Source: an uncultured Tannerella sp. (lineage in GTDB: Bacteria; Bacteroidota; Bacteroidia; Bacteroidales; Tannerellaceae). Taken from it: DNA of 11,707 bases. Positions 1 through 6,400 of the stretch are shown here, one piece after another. How positions within the stretch are numbered: the stretch's first letter is position 1; each line of letters opens with the position of its first letter. A model generated the notes under the pieces. That model did no database searches and had not been told where the DNA came from. It saw only the letters and a list, made by a program, of their open reading frames with translations. Location: assembly GCA_938036405.1 (NCBI GenBank), contig CALHPT010000041.1:1-11707 (forward strand), written 5' to 3'. A program made the translations under genes and the position numbers.

Positions 1-45
1 CCTCGTTGCCTGTCGCGGGGCGGGGTAATGCTTTGGTAACTGAAC

Positions 46-157
46 TTCTGCCTAAAATCGCACTTTTCTGCCTTTTACGCTCGACGCAACCGGAAGCATA
101 TCGACCCCTTTCTGCCTAATTATCAGTCCACTTACTCCGACATCGAGACTTCTGCTT
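46..157. repeat. Four spaced copies of TTCTGCCT-type octamer
   Basis: TTCTGCCT occurs at 46-53, 66-73 and 110-117, and TTCTGCTT at 150-157, all in the same orientation. Start-to-start spacings are 20, 44 and 40 bases, close to whole numbers of helical turns. The surroundings are not repeated, so this is a set of short motifs rather than a tandem array. I see no gene in 1-502; this part lies just before the 22-bp array. The role is unknown and chance is possible. Confidence 0.35.
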
Positions 158-173
158 TTGAGGGGAATAGTTG

Positions 174-382
174 GTTCCGAACGTGGTTGTGATACGTTCC
201 GAACGTGGTCTCGATAGGTTCGGAACGTGGTTGCGATACGTTCCGGACGTGGTGTCGATAGGTTCCGGACGTGGTCTTGATAGGTTCAGAACGTGGTCTT
301 GATACGTTCCGGACGTGGTCTCGATAGGTTCGGAACGTGGTCTTGGGTACCTCGGAACGTGGTCTCGATACGTTCCGAACCT
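174..382. repeat. 22-bp tandem repeat array, nine units plus a partial tenth
   Basis: Units start at 174, 196, 218, 240, 262, 284, 306, 328 and 350, and a partial copy runs from 372. The common core is GTTCCGAACGTGGTCTCGAT, followed by AG or AC. Units differ at a few positions (GTTCCG/GTTCGG/GTTCAG; GGTCT/GGTTG/GGTGT). Where a unit ending in AC meets the next, the junction forms the near-palindrome ACGTTCCGAACGT. There are no unique spacers, so it is not a CRISPR array. Twenty-two is not a multiple of three, and the reading frames through it look like shadows. It ends about 50 bases before the promoter of the downstream methyltransferase gene. Confidence 0.9.
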
Positions 383-430
383 GTTAGCGCACCCCTCATT
401 GCCCCCCTCATCCTCCCCCGAATTAGGGAT

Positions 431-460
431 TTTGATCACCGTTCAGACGAGATACTTTTG
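431..460 (+). promoter_or_regulatory. Bacteroidota-type promoter of the methyltransferase gene
   Basis: A -33 box TTTG at 431-434 is followed after 18 bases by TACTTTTG at 453-460, an exact match to the TAnnTTTG -7 box of the primary sigma factor in this phylum. Transcription would begin a few bases further on, giving a leader of about 35 bases before the ATG at 503. The position argues against the longer upstream reading frame being translated. Confidence 0.75.
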
Positions 461-502
461 CGCCGTAAAACAAGATCGCATAACGATAAACACCATCAGA
501 AT

Positions 503-1318
503 ATGAAAGCAGATAAACTATCGGGCGTACCCGAAACCATGCTCATCACCCTCTGGGCCAAGGCCACCGAAACGAATCGGCCGGACGCCCTGCTGCGCGA
601 CCCGAAGGCGGTCGAAATCATGGACCGCATAGACTATGACTTCACGAAGTTCCGGGGCGGCACCATGTCGCAAGTCGGCTGTTGCATCCGCGCCGACCTG
701 ATCGACCGCGAGGCCAAGAAGTTCCTCCAAGCCCACCCCGACGCCGTCGTCATACAGCTCGGCGCCGGCATCGACGCCCGCTACGACCGCCTGGGTCGCC
801 CCGCCGTCACCCACTGGTACGACCTCGATCTGCCCGAGGCCATCGACCTCCGCCGCCGCCTCCTGCCCGAGACCGAGCGCAACACCTACCTGGCCATGTC
901 CTTCCTCGACTTCCGCTGGATCGACACCGTCCGCGCCCACGGTCGGCCCGTGCTCCTCATCCTCGAAGGCGTGCTGATGTACTTCACCGAGGCCGAGGTG
1001 CGGAACTTCTTCGACGCCATCTGCCGCGACCTCCCCGACGGCACCACCATCCTCTTCGACATGCTGGCCTATTCGCTCGTAAACAACGCCAAGCATCACG
1101 ACGTCGTGAAGAAGGCCGATAAGACGGTCGAGTTCAAATGGTCCGTCCTCGACACCCACGAGATGGAGCACTGGAATCCCCGCATCCACCTCGTCCGCGA
1201 GTACTACATGAGCGACCACTCCCGCGGACGCTTCCCCTTCATCTTCCGCACCCTCTACCACATCCCCTACTTCCACCGCCGCTTCAACCAGCGCATCGTC
1301 CGCCTCGAGTTGCGTTGA
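503..1318 (+). CDS. Class I SAM-dependent methyltransferase, leucine carboxyl methyltransferase/TcmP-like family
   Basis: The 271-residue product has the hallmarks of the LCMT/PPM1/TcmP-like family of S-adenosylmethionine-dependent O-methyltransferases. A glycine-rich SAM loop QLGAGIDAR lies at residues 85-93, an acidic strand end WYDLDLPE at 105-112, SFLDFRW at 133-139, and the family-typical EGVLMYF at 155-161. No signal peptide or membrane segment is visible, so it should be cytoplasmic. The frame stays open upstream to a GTG at 293 inside the 22-bp array, but the promoter at 431-460 lies within that extension and homology begins after the ATG at 503, so 503 is chosen. It is a single-gene unit with its own promoter and a terminator at 1380-1424. 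The methyl acceptor cannot be read from sequence; bacterial members act on small molecules as well as proteins. Confidence 0.88.
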   Translation: MKADKLSGVPETMLITLWAKATETNRPDALLRDPKAVEIMDRIDYDFTKFRGGTMSQVGCCIRADLIDREAKKFLQAHPDAVVIQLGAGIDARYDRLGRPAVTHWYDLDLPEAIDLRRRLLPETERNTYLAMSFLDFRWIDTVRAHGRPVLLILEGVLMYFTEAEVRNFFDAICRDLPDGTTILFDMLAYSLVNNAKHHDVVKKADKTVEFKWSVLDTHEMEHWNPRIHLVREYYMSDHSRGRFPFIFRTLYHIPYFHRRFNQRIVRLELR

Positions 1319-1363
1319 GTCGTTGAGGCGTTTGTTTGTTGAGGCGTTGAGGTGTTTGTTGAG
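1314..1363. repeat. Short GTTGAG-based microsatellite overlapping a stop codon
   Basis: GTTGAG occurs at 1314, 1322, 1338, 1346 and 1358, with GTTT runs between, giving an 8-bp-like periodicity (GTTGAGGC units; spacings 8, 16, 8 and 12). The methyltransferase stop TGA (1316-1318) lies inside the first unit, so gain or loss of later units would not change the protein. Confidence 0.6.
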
Positions 1364-1379
1364 TAGATGACAGACTAAG

Positions 1380-1424
1380 AGGTCCCCTGCCAAACTTCCC
1401 TGCCCCGGCAGGGACCTTTTCTTC
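1380..1424 (+). terminator. Rho-independent terminator after the methyltransferase gene
   Basis: AGGTCCCCTGCC (1380-1391) pairs with GGCAGGGACCT (1407-1417) with one bulged C. The loop is about 15 bases, and TTTTCTTC follows. Orientation and position fit termination of the upstream gene. Confidence 0.8.
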
Positions 1425-1466
1425 TATCAAGGGAAGAAAAGAAGGCTATCAAGAGAAGAAAAGAAG
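1424..1466. repeat. 22-bp direct duplication, purine-rich
   Basis: CTATCAAG(G/A)GAAGAAAAG occurs twice, at 1424 and 1446, with the same three following bases. The period is 22 bases and there is one mismatch. It sits between the terminator and the flavin reductase gene. No promoter of the usual phylum form is obvious between here and 1546. Confidence 0.7.
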
Positions 1467-1545
1467 ATACCAGCAAGAGACACCGGCTGACGAAAAGCCC
1501 TTCCTTCGCGCCTCGTTTCAAGGTTATAAAAGCAACAAGCACACA

Positions 1546-2118
1546 ATGACACAAGCATTCAACAAGACGCCCGTCGAGCTTACCGAGCATTACGGGCACA
1601 TCCTCCGGGCCCTCCGCCGGGGCGTGACCATCACCGCCTCAGCCGACGGTCGCGTGAACCCGATGACCATCTCGTGGGGCATGCTCGGCATCGAGTGGAA
1701 CCGCCCCCTCTTCATCACCTACGTCCGCACCGGACGCTTCACCCACGGCCTACTCGACCGCAACCCCGAGTTCACCGTCAACCTCCCCGCCCCCGGCATG
1801 GATCACCCCGCGCGCCTCATCAGTTACCTCGGCACCCACTCCGGGCACAACGAGGATAAGGTCGCCACGCTCGGGCTGCACCTCGTGCCCGGTAGTGAGA
1901 TCTCGGTGCCCGGCCTGGCCGAGCTACCCCTCACGCTCGAGTGCTGCATCCTCTACCGCCAACACCAGCAGGCCGACTGCTTCCTGCCCGGCAATGAGGC
2001 GATACTCAAGTCGTTTTACCCGCAGGACGTCCCCAGCGAAGCCACCGGCAGCAACCGCGACTTCCACACCGCCATCTATGGCGAGATCGTCGGCGCCTAT
2101 CTCATCCAACCCGTTTGA
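1546..2118 (+). CDS. Flavin reductase family protein (FMN-binding split-barrel, flavoredoxin-like)
   Basis: The 190-residue protein has the length and look of the flavin reductase/flavoredoxin domain family, which binds FMN in a split beta-barrel and either reduces free flavin with NAD(P)H or passes electrons to partners. Diagnostic stretches are GVTITASADGRVNPMTISW (about residues 26-44), RPLFITYVRTGRFTH (about 53-67) and FTVNLP (76-81), the usual core around the flavin site. No signal peptide is present, so it should be cytoplasmic. The ATG at 1546 is preceded by an A-rich stretch, usual for this phylum, and no Shine-Dalgarno is seen. Only three bases separate its stop from the next ATG, so the two genes are probably cotranscribed. 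The true substrate or redox partner is unknown; in anaerobes these proteins are often of unproved function. Confidence 0.88.
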   Translation: MTQAFNKTPVELTEHYGHILRALRRGVTITASADGRVNPMTISWGMLGIEWNRPLFITYVRTGRFTHGLLDRNPEFTVNLPAPGMDHPARLISYLGTHSGHNEDKVATLGLHLVPGSEISVPGLAELPLTLECCILYRQHQQADCFLPGNEAILKSFYPQDVPSEATGSNRDFHTAIYGEIVGAYLIQPV

Positions 2119-2121
2119 GAC

Positions 2122-3135
2122 ATGATCAATCAGCATATGAATCGCCGAAAGTCCGCAGCCGTACTGTTGTTCCTTATCGTCATCCTCGCCGCCAACTACA
2201 TCCGTACCCGCTCAGAGATCACGCCCGATATGCCCGACTTACCGACCCGGATAGAGCCCTGGACGAACGCTTACGGCGGCGCCGACAAGAGCCACGACAC
2301 GGCCCTGCTGAAGCTCCGCCACGAGATCGCCCCACGCTTCCAAGTCTTCACCTTCGACGACTCGGCGACGGGCCGCAAGATGACCTACAACCTCTTCGTG
2401 CCAAAGGACTACGACCCCGCGAAACGCTATCCACTCGTCCTCTTCATGGCCGATGCCAGCACCGTAGGCAAAGGCACCATCGCCCCGCTCATGCAGGGCT
2501 ACGGCGGCATCATCTGGGCCACGGACGAGAGTCAAGCCGAGCACCCTTGCATCGTCCTCGTGCCGGCTTACGACGGTCCCGAAGCCGCCACCAACGATCG
2601 CTACGAGGTGACCGACGAGGTGGCTGTCACCTATCGCCTCCTTCGCTCCGTCGTCTCGCACTACGCTGTCGACACCACTCGGATCTACGCCACCGGACAG
2701 TCGATGGGCGGCATGATCACCTTCTACCTCAACGTCCACTACCCCGACCTCTTCGCTGCCTCGCTCTACGTGGGTACGCATTGGAACTTCGATGAGCTGA
2801 AGCCCGTCATCCCCCGCCAACGCTTCTTCTATATCGCCTCGGAGGCAGACAAGGCCGCCCCGGTGATGGAGCGCATGGAGAGTTTCTTTCAAGAGGATCA
2901 CATCCCCTACGCCGCCACACGCTTCGCCGCTAACCAGCCCGACGCCGAGAAGGAACGTCTCGTGCAAGCCCTCATCGCCGAGGGCCGCGCCATCAATCTG
3001 GTGCGCTTCACCCAAGGCTCGATGCTCCCGCCGGGCTGTGACCCGAACTCCAAAGGTGGTGACCACATGTACAGCTTCGACTACGCCTACCGCCTCCAAG
3101 CCGTCCGCAACTGGCTCTTCGCGCAACAGAAATAG
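2122..3135 (+). CDS. Exported or membrane-anchored alpha/beta hydrolase (peptidase/esterase-like)
   Basis: The product is 337 residues long. Residues about 11-25 (AAVLLFLIVILAANY) follow basic residues and form a signal peptide or N-terminal anchor. No lipobox cysteine is present, so it is not an obvious lipoprotein. The remainder is an alpha/beta-hydrolase of the predicted-peptidase/esterase type: PLVLFMADAS near residue 111, a nucleophile elbow GQSMGG with Ser194, a likely acid Asp243 in ASEADKAAP, and a likely base His315 in GGDHMYSF. The catalytic order Ser-Asp-His is correct for the fold. The likely site of action is the periplasm, on an ester or peptide that cannot be named from sequence. 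An alternative start is the ATG at 2137, which would begin at MNRRKS and give an equally good signal sequence. It follows the flavin reductase gene by three bases and ends at a strong hairpin. Confidence 0.85.
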   Translation: MINQHMNRRKSAAVLLFLIVILAANYIRTRSEITPDMPDLPTRIEPWTNAYGGADKSHDTALLKLRHEIAPRFQVFTFDDSATGRKMTYNLFVPKDYDPAKRYPLVLFMADASTVGKGTIAPLMQGYGGIIWATDESQAEHPCIVLVPAYDGPEAATNDRYEVTDEVAVTYRLLRSVVSHYAVDTTRIYATGQSMGGMITFYLNVHYPDLFAASLYVGTHWNFDELKPVIPRQRFFYIASEADKAAPVMERMESFFQEDHIPYAATRFAANQPDAEKERLVQALIAEGRAINLVRFTQGSMLPPGCDPNSKGGDHMYSFDYAYRLQAVRNWLFAQQK

Positions 3136-3163
3136 TCCGGGCGATGCATTCCCTTATACCACA

Positions 3164-3202
3164 AGGCCTGAGACGCACAAGAATCATTTGCGTCTCAGGC
3201 CT
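3164..3202. terminator. Hairpin between convergent genes, probable bidirectional terminator
   Basis: AGGCCTGAGACGCA (3164-3177) and TGCGTCTCAGGCCT (3189-3202) form a perfect 14-bp stem with an 11-base loop. It lies between the ends of the hydrolase (plus strand) and ribonuclease Z (minus strand) genes. Neither strand has a strong U tract after the stem, so termination is inferred from position and stem strength. Confidence 0.75.
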
Positions 3203-3233
3203 CGTCGTATAAAGCCCCTTTATTCTTTCCCCC

Positions 3234-4148
3234 TCACAGCCCTATCCGCAGCCCCTCCTGGCCGAGCGTAGTGTGGGGGAAGACGGCCGTGGCTTCGGCG
3301 AGGAGGGGCGTAAGGTCGTCGTAACGGGCCGAGTAATGGCCGAGCACAAGCCGCTTTACACCTGCCCGACGGGCGATCTCGGCCGCCTCGCGGGCAGTGG
3401 AGTGGAAGGTCTGGCGGGCACGCGCCACGTCTCGCTCCATGAACGTAGCCTCGTGGTAGAGGCAGTCCACACCCTCGACGAGGGGCACGATGGAGGGCAG
3501 AAACTCCGTGTCCGAACAGAAAGCGTAGCGGCGTGGCGGTGTGGCCGGACGCGTGAGCCGCTCGTGGGGCACGGTGATGCCGTCGGGGGTGACATAGTCG
3601 GCCCCCTGCTTGATGGCCCGCAGCGCATGGACGGGCACCTGGTAGAAGTCGATCATATCGCGCCGAATGTGCGCCTCGGCCGGGTGTTCGGCAAAGAGGT
3701 AGCCGCAGGCGGGGATACGGTGGCTGAGGGGGATGGACCAGACGCTGACAGAGCGATCCTCCATCACAAGCGCGTGCTGCGTGGGGTCGATCAGGTTGAG
3801 GCGCACGGTGTACGGCATATCCTTGCAAAAGACCGTGAGAATGGGGCGGAGGAAATCTTCCAATGCGTGCGGCCCGTGGACAACCAGATCACCCTTTCGG
3901 CCCAGCATACCGAGCGTGGAAAGCAGTCCGGGCAGACCGAAACAGTGGTCACCGTGCAGGTGAGAGATGAAGATGTGGGTGATGCGATTGAAGCGGACAT
4001 GCAGGCGTCGCATTTGCAACTGCGCGCCCTCGCCACAGTCCACCAGAAAGAGCTTGTCGTGTATGTCTACCACCTGCGCTGTGGCCTCATGCCGCACCGT
4101 AGGCGTGGCCGATCCGCAGCCGAGGATGGTGATATCGAAGGATGTCAT
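3234..4148 (-). CDS. rnz: Ribonuclease Z (tRNA 3'-processing endonuclease)
   Basis: The 304-residue protein is a metallo-beta-lactamase-fold nuclease that cuts the 3' trailer from precursor tRNAs in the cytoplasm. Visible family marks are the N-terminal ITILGCGSATPT, the zinc motif HLHGDH (His63, His65, Asp67, His68), His143 in LSHRIP, Asp213 in CSDTEF, and His271 in LGHYSARY. These supply the expected ligands for a two-metal site, and the length matches the short bacterial RNase Z form. An in-frame GTG at 4169 would add seven residues, but the -7 box at 4180-4187 would then leave almost no leader, and homologous proteins begin with the M-x-x-F-x-x-T-I-L-G pattern, so the ATG at 4148 is chosen. 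It is convergent with the hydrolase gene and divergent from rpoN, so it is probably a single-gene unit. Confidence 0.96.
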   Translation of the reverse strand: MTSFDITILGCGSATPTVRHEATAQVVDIHDKLFLVDCGEGAQLQMRRLHVRFNRITHIFISHLHGDHCFGLPGLLSTLGMLGRKGDLVVHGPHALEDFLRPILTVFCKDMPYTVRLNLIDPTQHALVMEDRSVSVWSIPLSHRIPACGYLFAEHPAEAHIRRDMIDFYQVPVHALRAIKQGADYVTPDGITVPHERLTRPATPPRRYAFCSDTEFLPSIVPLVEGVDCLYHEATFMERDVARARQTFHSTAREAAEIARRAGVKRLVLGHYSARYDDLTPLLAEATAVFPHTTLGQEGLRIGL

Positions 4149-4179
4149 ATATATAAAGGTATGGTTCACTGATCTGGCG

Positions 4180-4187
4180 CAAAGGTA
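4180..4187 (-). promoter_or_regulatory. -7 promoter box of rnz
   Basis: On the minus strand this reads TACCTTTG, an exact TAnnTTTG match, about 32 bases before the rnz ATG. No clear -33 TTTG lies at the usual distance. Confidence 0.55.
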
Positions 4188-4189
4188 GG

Positions 4190-4209
4190 AAGAGGCGCCG
4201 CCTCTTTTT
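4190..4209 (+). terminator. Short hairpin with T-tract, orphan plus-strand terminator-like structure
   Basis: AAGAGGC (4190-4196) and GCCTCTT (4200-4206) form a 7-bp stem with a three-base loop, running into TTTTT. It would stop plus-strand transcription, for example antisense readthrough from the rnz region toward the arrays. No plus-strand gene ends here, so its use is uncertain. Confidence 0.4.
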
Positions 4210-4211
4210 GC

Positions 4212-4323
4212 CCTTCACCCACGCGCCGCGGCCTCTAAACGTGTCCCGATAAGCCTTCACCCACGCGCCTCGGCCTCTAAACGTGTCCCGACAAGCCTTC
4301 ACCCACGCGCCGTGGGCCTAAAA
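4212..4323. repeat. GC-rich 42-bp tandem repeat, two full copies and a partial third
   Basis: Copies start at 4212, 4254 and 4296. The first two are 42 bases each and differ at only two positions. The third matches for its first 16 bases (CCTTCACCCACGCGCC) and then degenerates. Each full unit contains a GCC(G/T)CGGC near-palindrome. Because 42 is a multiple of three, minus-strand frames through it show a 14-residue repeat, but that reading frame runs into rnz out of frame and looks non-coding. It lies between the rnz promoter and the AT-rich array. Confidence 0.85.
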
Positions 4324-4337
4324 GGAGTTGTCTATTC

Positions 4338-4630
4338 ATGGCTTTCATATTAAAAGGCAATTACCTACACTGAAAGTTTTGTGCTTTTACAGTGATAGCA
4401 CGTTATACACAAAGTCTATTTGATGCTTTTAGATTGAAAGCATAGAATATACGATGTAAATTTGGTGCTTTTATATTGAAAGCATAGAATATACGATGTG
4501 AATTTGATGCTTTTACAGTAAAAGCTATCTACATACATCTGAGATTGTATCGTTTCATATTAAAATCACTTTATATACAGGAGACTATGATGGGGTTTAA
4601 TGTAAAAGCATCGCATATACACCTCCATTT
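4338..4630. repeat. AT-rich degenerate 42-bp tandem array, seven units, each with a small inverted repeat
   Basis: Units run 4338-4380, 4381-4421, 4422-4463, 4464-4505, 4506-4546, 4547-4588 and 4589-4630 (41 to 43 bases). The third and fourth differ at only three positions. The shared plan is a left half like ATGCTTTTAnATTGAAAGCAT, an imperfect stem-loop, followed by a right half like AGAATATACGATGTAAATTT. The left-half symmetry is kept despite sequence change: GTGCT/AGCAC in unit 2, ATGCTTT/AAAGCAT in unit 3, and the near-perfect palindrome GCTTTTACAGTAAAAGC in unit 5. The segment is markedly more AT-rich than its surroundings. No convincing ORF crosses it. It lies about 190 bases before the rpoN start. 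Confidence 0.8.
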
Positions 4631-4752
4631 TAGCCCCAACCGAACAGCGGATAGCCCTGTGGACTTACGTTTAGGGGCGAACCAGCCGGGGGAAGTCTCG
4701 AGGGGGCTGCGTTTGGGGCCAAACCGGCGGGGTAAAGGCCTGTGCCGCTCCC
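4628..4752. repeat. Possible GC-rich continuation with 42-bp phase before rpoN
   Basis: GTTTAGGGGCGAACC at 4669 and GTTTGGGGCCAAACC at 4711 are similar and exactly 42 bases apart. A weaker relative, TTTAGCCCCAACC, starts at 4628. The second halves of these units match poorly, so this may be a decayed array or a chance resemblance. Confidence 0.35.
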
Positions 4753-4761
4753 CTTTTGCGC

Positions 4762-4769
4762 TACTTTTG
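4762..4769 (+). promoter_or_regulatory. -7 promoter box of rpoN
   Basis: TACTTTTG matches TAnnTTTG exactly and lies 46 bases before the rpoN ATG. No -33 TTTG is found at the proper spacing. The bases after the box, CCCGC, also follow the -7 box before gcvH. Confidence 0.5.
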
Positions 4770-4815
4770 CCCGCAGATCATCACAGCAGAACGATTTTCC
4801 CCCCACGTATCAGAT

Positions 4816-6267
4816 ATGCAGAAACAACAGTTACAGCAAAGCCTGCAGCAACGCCTCTCGCCACAACAGATCCAGGTGATCCGTATGCTCGAGTTACCCG
4901 CGCTGGAAATGGAGGAGCGCATCAAGCAGGAGCTGGAGGAGAACCCCGCACTGGAGGAAGGGCGCGACCCGGCGGATTGGGAGGACGAGCCCACAACGGC
5001 CACCGAAGAGGAGATGACGCCGGAGGAGAACCCCCTGGCCGACCTCGGCGACTACCTCTCTGACGACGACATCCCCGACTATCAACTTCGCGCCATGAAC
5101 AACGCTGAGGAGCGACGCGAGGAAATCCCCTTCTCTATCGGCCCATCCATGCACGACTATCTCGACGAGCAGCTGGGCCTGCGCAATCTCACCGACCGCG
5201 AGCGAGAGATTGGAGCCTACATCATCGGCAATATCGACGACGATGGCTACCTGCGCCGCGAGCTCTCGGCCGTGGCCGACGACCTAATGTTCAAGGCCGG
5301 TATCGAGGCCGACGAACGCGACGTGGAGGCTGTCCTCCGCGTCATTCAGGACTTTGAGCCGGCCGGTGTCGGTGCACGCGACCTCCGCGAATGCCTCCGC
5401 CTACAACTGGAAAAGAAACGTCCTACGCCTGAAACTGCTATGGCCCTGCGCGTCATCAACGAGTATTTCGACGCCTTCACCCGCAAGCATTACGAGAAAA
5501 TTGGCCGCGCGCTGGGGATCGACGAGACGGAGCTCAAAGCCGTCCTGCGCGAGATCACCCGCCTCAACCCCAAGCCTGGCAACGGTTGGAACGAGGCCTC
5601 GGATACGGCCATGAACCGCATCACACCGGACTTCATCGTGGAGTGTCACAACGGCCAGCTCACCCTCAGCATGAATCAACGCGATGCCCCCGAGCTGCAT
5701 GTGAGTCGCGAATACGCTGATATGTTTCGCGACTATCTGGGCAACAAGTCCAACCGAAGCCCCGAGATGCGCAACGCCGTGCAGTTCGTCAAGCAAAAGC
5801 TCGACGCCGCCCGCTGGTTCATCGACGCCGTCCGGCAACGCCGCGAGACACTCCAACGCACCATGGAGGCCATCCTCGTGCTGCAAGCCGACTTCTTCCT
5901 CACCGGCGACGAGACGAAGCTCCGCCCTATGATCCTCAAGGACGTGGCCGAGCATGCGGGCTACGACATCTCCACCGTCTCACGCGTCAGCAACAGCAAG
6001 TATGTCCAGACCAACTTCGGCATCTACCCCCTCAAATACTTCTTTTCCGAGGGCGTCCTCAACGATCAAGGCGAGGAGATCTCCACGCGCGAGATCAAGA
6101 AAATCATGCGCGAAACGATCGACGCCGAAGACAAGCGTAACCCCGTTACCGACGAGGCCCTCTGCGCCCTGCTCCGAGCCAAAGGCTACACCCCTGCTCG
6201 CCGCACCGTGGCCAAATACCGCGAACAGCTCGGCATCCCCATCGCTCGCCTGCGGAAAGAGTTGTGA
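4816..6267 (+). CDS. rpoN: RNA polymerase sigma-54 factor
   Basis: The 483-residue protein is the alternative sigma factor that directs core RNA polymerase to -24/-12 promoters and needs an AAA+ enhancer-binding activator. The glutamine- and leucine-rich activator-responding region I (QQSLQQRLSPQQIQ and on) occupies residues about 1-50. An acidic linker follows at about 50-105, then the core-binding domain from about 108, a helix-turn-helix region around 375-405 (KDVAEHAGYDISTVSR), and the RpoN box ARRTVAKYRE at 461-470, which reads the -24 element. All regions are present and length is normal. The open frame extends back to a TTG at 4756, but that precedes the -7 box at 4762-4769, and region I starts at the ATG at 4816, so 4816 is chosen. 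No activator gene is in the window, so its regulon cannot be inferred. Confidence 0.97.
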   Translation: MQKQQLQQSLQQRLSPQQIQVIRMLELPALEMEERIKQELEENPALEEGRDPADWEDEPTTATEEEMTPEENPLADLGDYLSDDDIPDYQLRAMNNAEERREEIPFSIGPSMHDYLDEQLGLRNLTDREREIGAYIIGNIDDDGYLRRELSAVADDLMFKAGIEADERDVEAVLRVIQDFEPAGVGARDLRECLRLQLEKKRPTPETAMALRVINEYFDAFTRKHYEKIGRALGIDETELKAVLREITRLNPKPGNGWNEASDTAMNRITPDFIVECHNGQLTLSMNQRDAPELHVSREYADMFRDYLGNKSNRSPEMRNAVQFVKQKLDAARWFIDAVRQRRETLQRTMEAILVLQADFFLTGDETKLRPMILKDVAEHAGYDISTVSRVSNSKYVQTNFGIYPLKYFFSEGVLNDQGEEISTREIKKIMRETIDAEDKRNPVTDEALCALLRAKGYTPARRTVAKYREQLGIPIARLRKEL

Positions 6268-6352
6268 ATAGAGAATAGAGGGTAGGGGGTGGCGAAGTCC
6301 TTTCCGAGGGTACAAACAACATCTCCACCGCTTCAAACCAAATATCTCACCC

Positions 6353-6360
6353 TACATTTG
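6353..6360 (+). promoter_or_regulatory. -7 promoter box of the gcvH-purE-ispG operon
   Basis: TACATTTG is an exact TAnnTTTG match, 40 bases before the gcvH ATG, in a 133-base intergenic gap. A matching -33 TTTG is not evident. It shares TACnTTTGCCCGC with the box before rpoN. Confidence 0.55.
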
Positions 6361-6400
6361 CCCGCGATATATTTTTCATTAATCAAACGATAACACAATC

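Noticed and set aside
174..382. CRISPR array
   Set aside because: Units are directly adjacent with no spacers, and no cas gene is present.
116..439. Minus-strand ORF with repeated SGTY..RPRSEP pattern
   Set aside because: It is the translation of the 22-bp array. The repeated peptide follows automatically from the DNA period, and nothing else supports coding.
293..502. N-terminal extension of the methyltransferase from a GTG at 293
   Set aside because: It would translate the 22-bp array and pass over a well-formed promoter at 431-460; family similarity begins after the ATG at 503.
518..1393. Long minus-strand ORF opposite the methyltransferase
   Set aside because: Shadow of a GC-rich gene; the Val/Gly/Glu-rich product has no domain and lies antisense to a clear methyltransferase. 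The same applies to the long antisense frames at 2239-3126, 3273-4172, 7200-7958, 8280-9014 and 10456-11580.
4087..4302. Minus-strand ORF with a DTFRGRGAWVKA repeat
   Set aside because: It arises from the 42-bp array and runs into the start of rnz out of frame; no promoter fits it.
4756..4815. Extended rpoN start at TTG 4756
   Set aside because: The TTG lies before the -7 box, and sigma-54 region I starts at the ATG at 4816.
4545..5063. 172-codon plus-strand ORF across the AT-rich array into rpoN
   Set aside because: It overlaps the start of rpoN in another frame and changes composition abruptly; no family resemblance.
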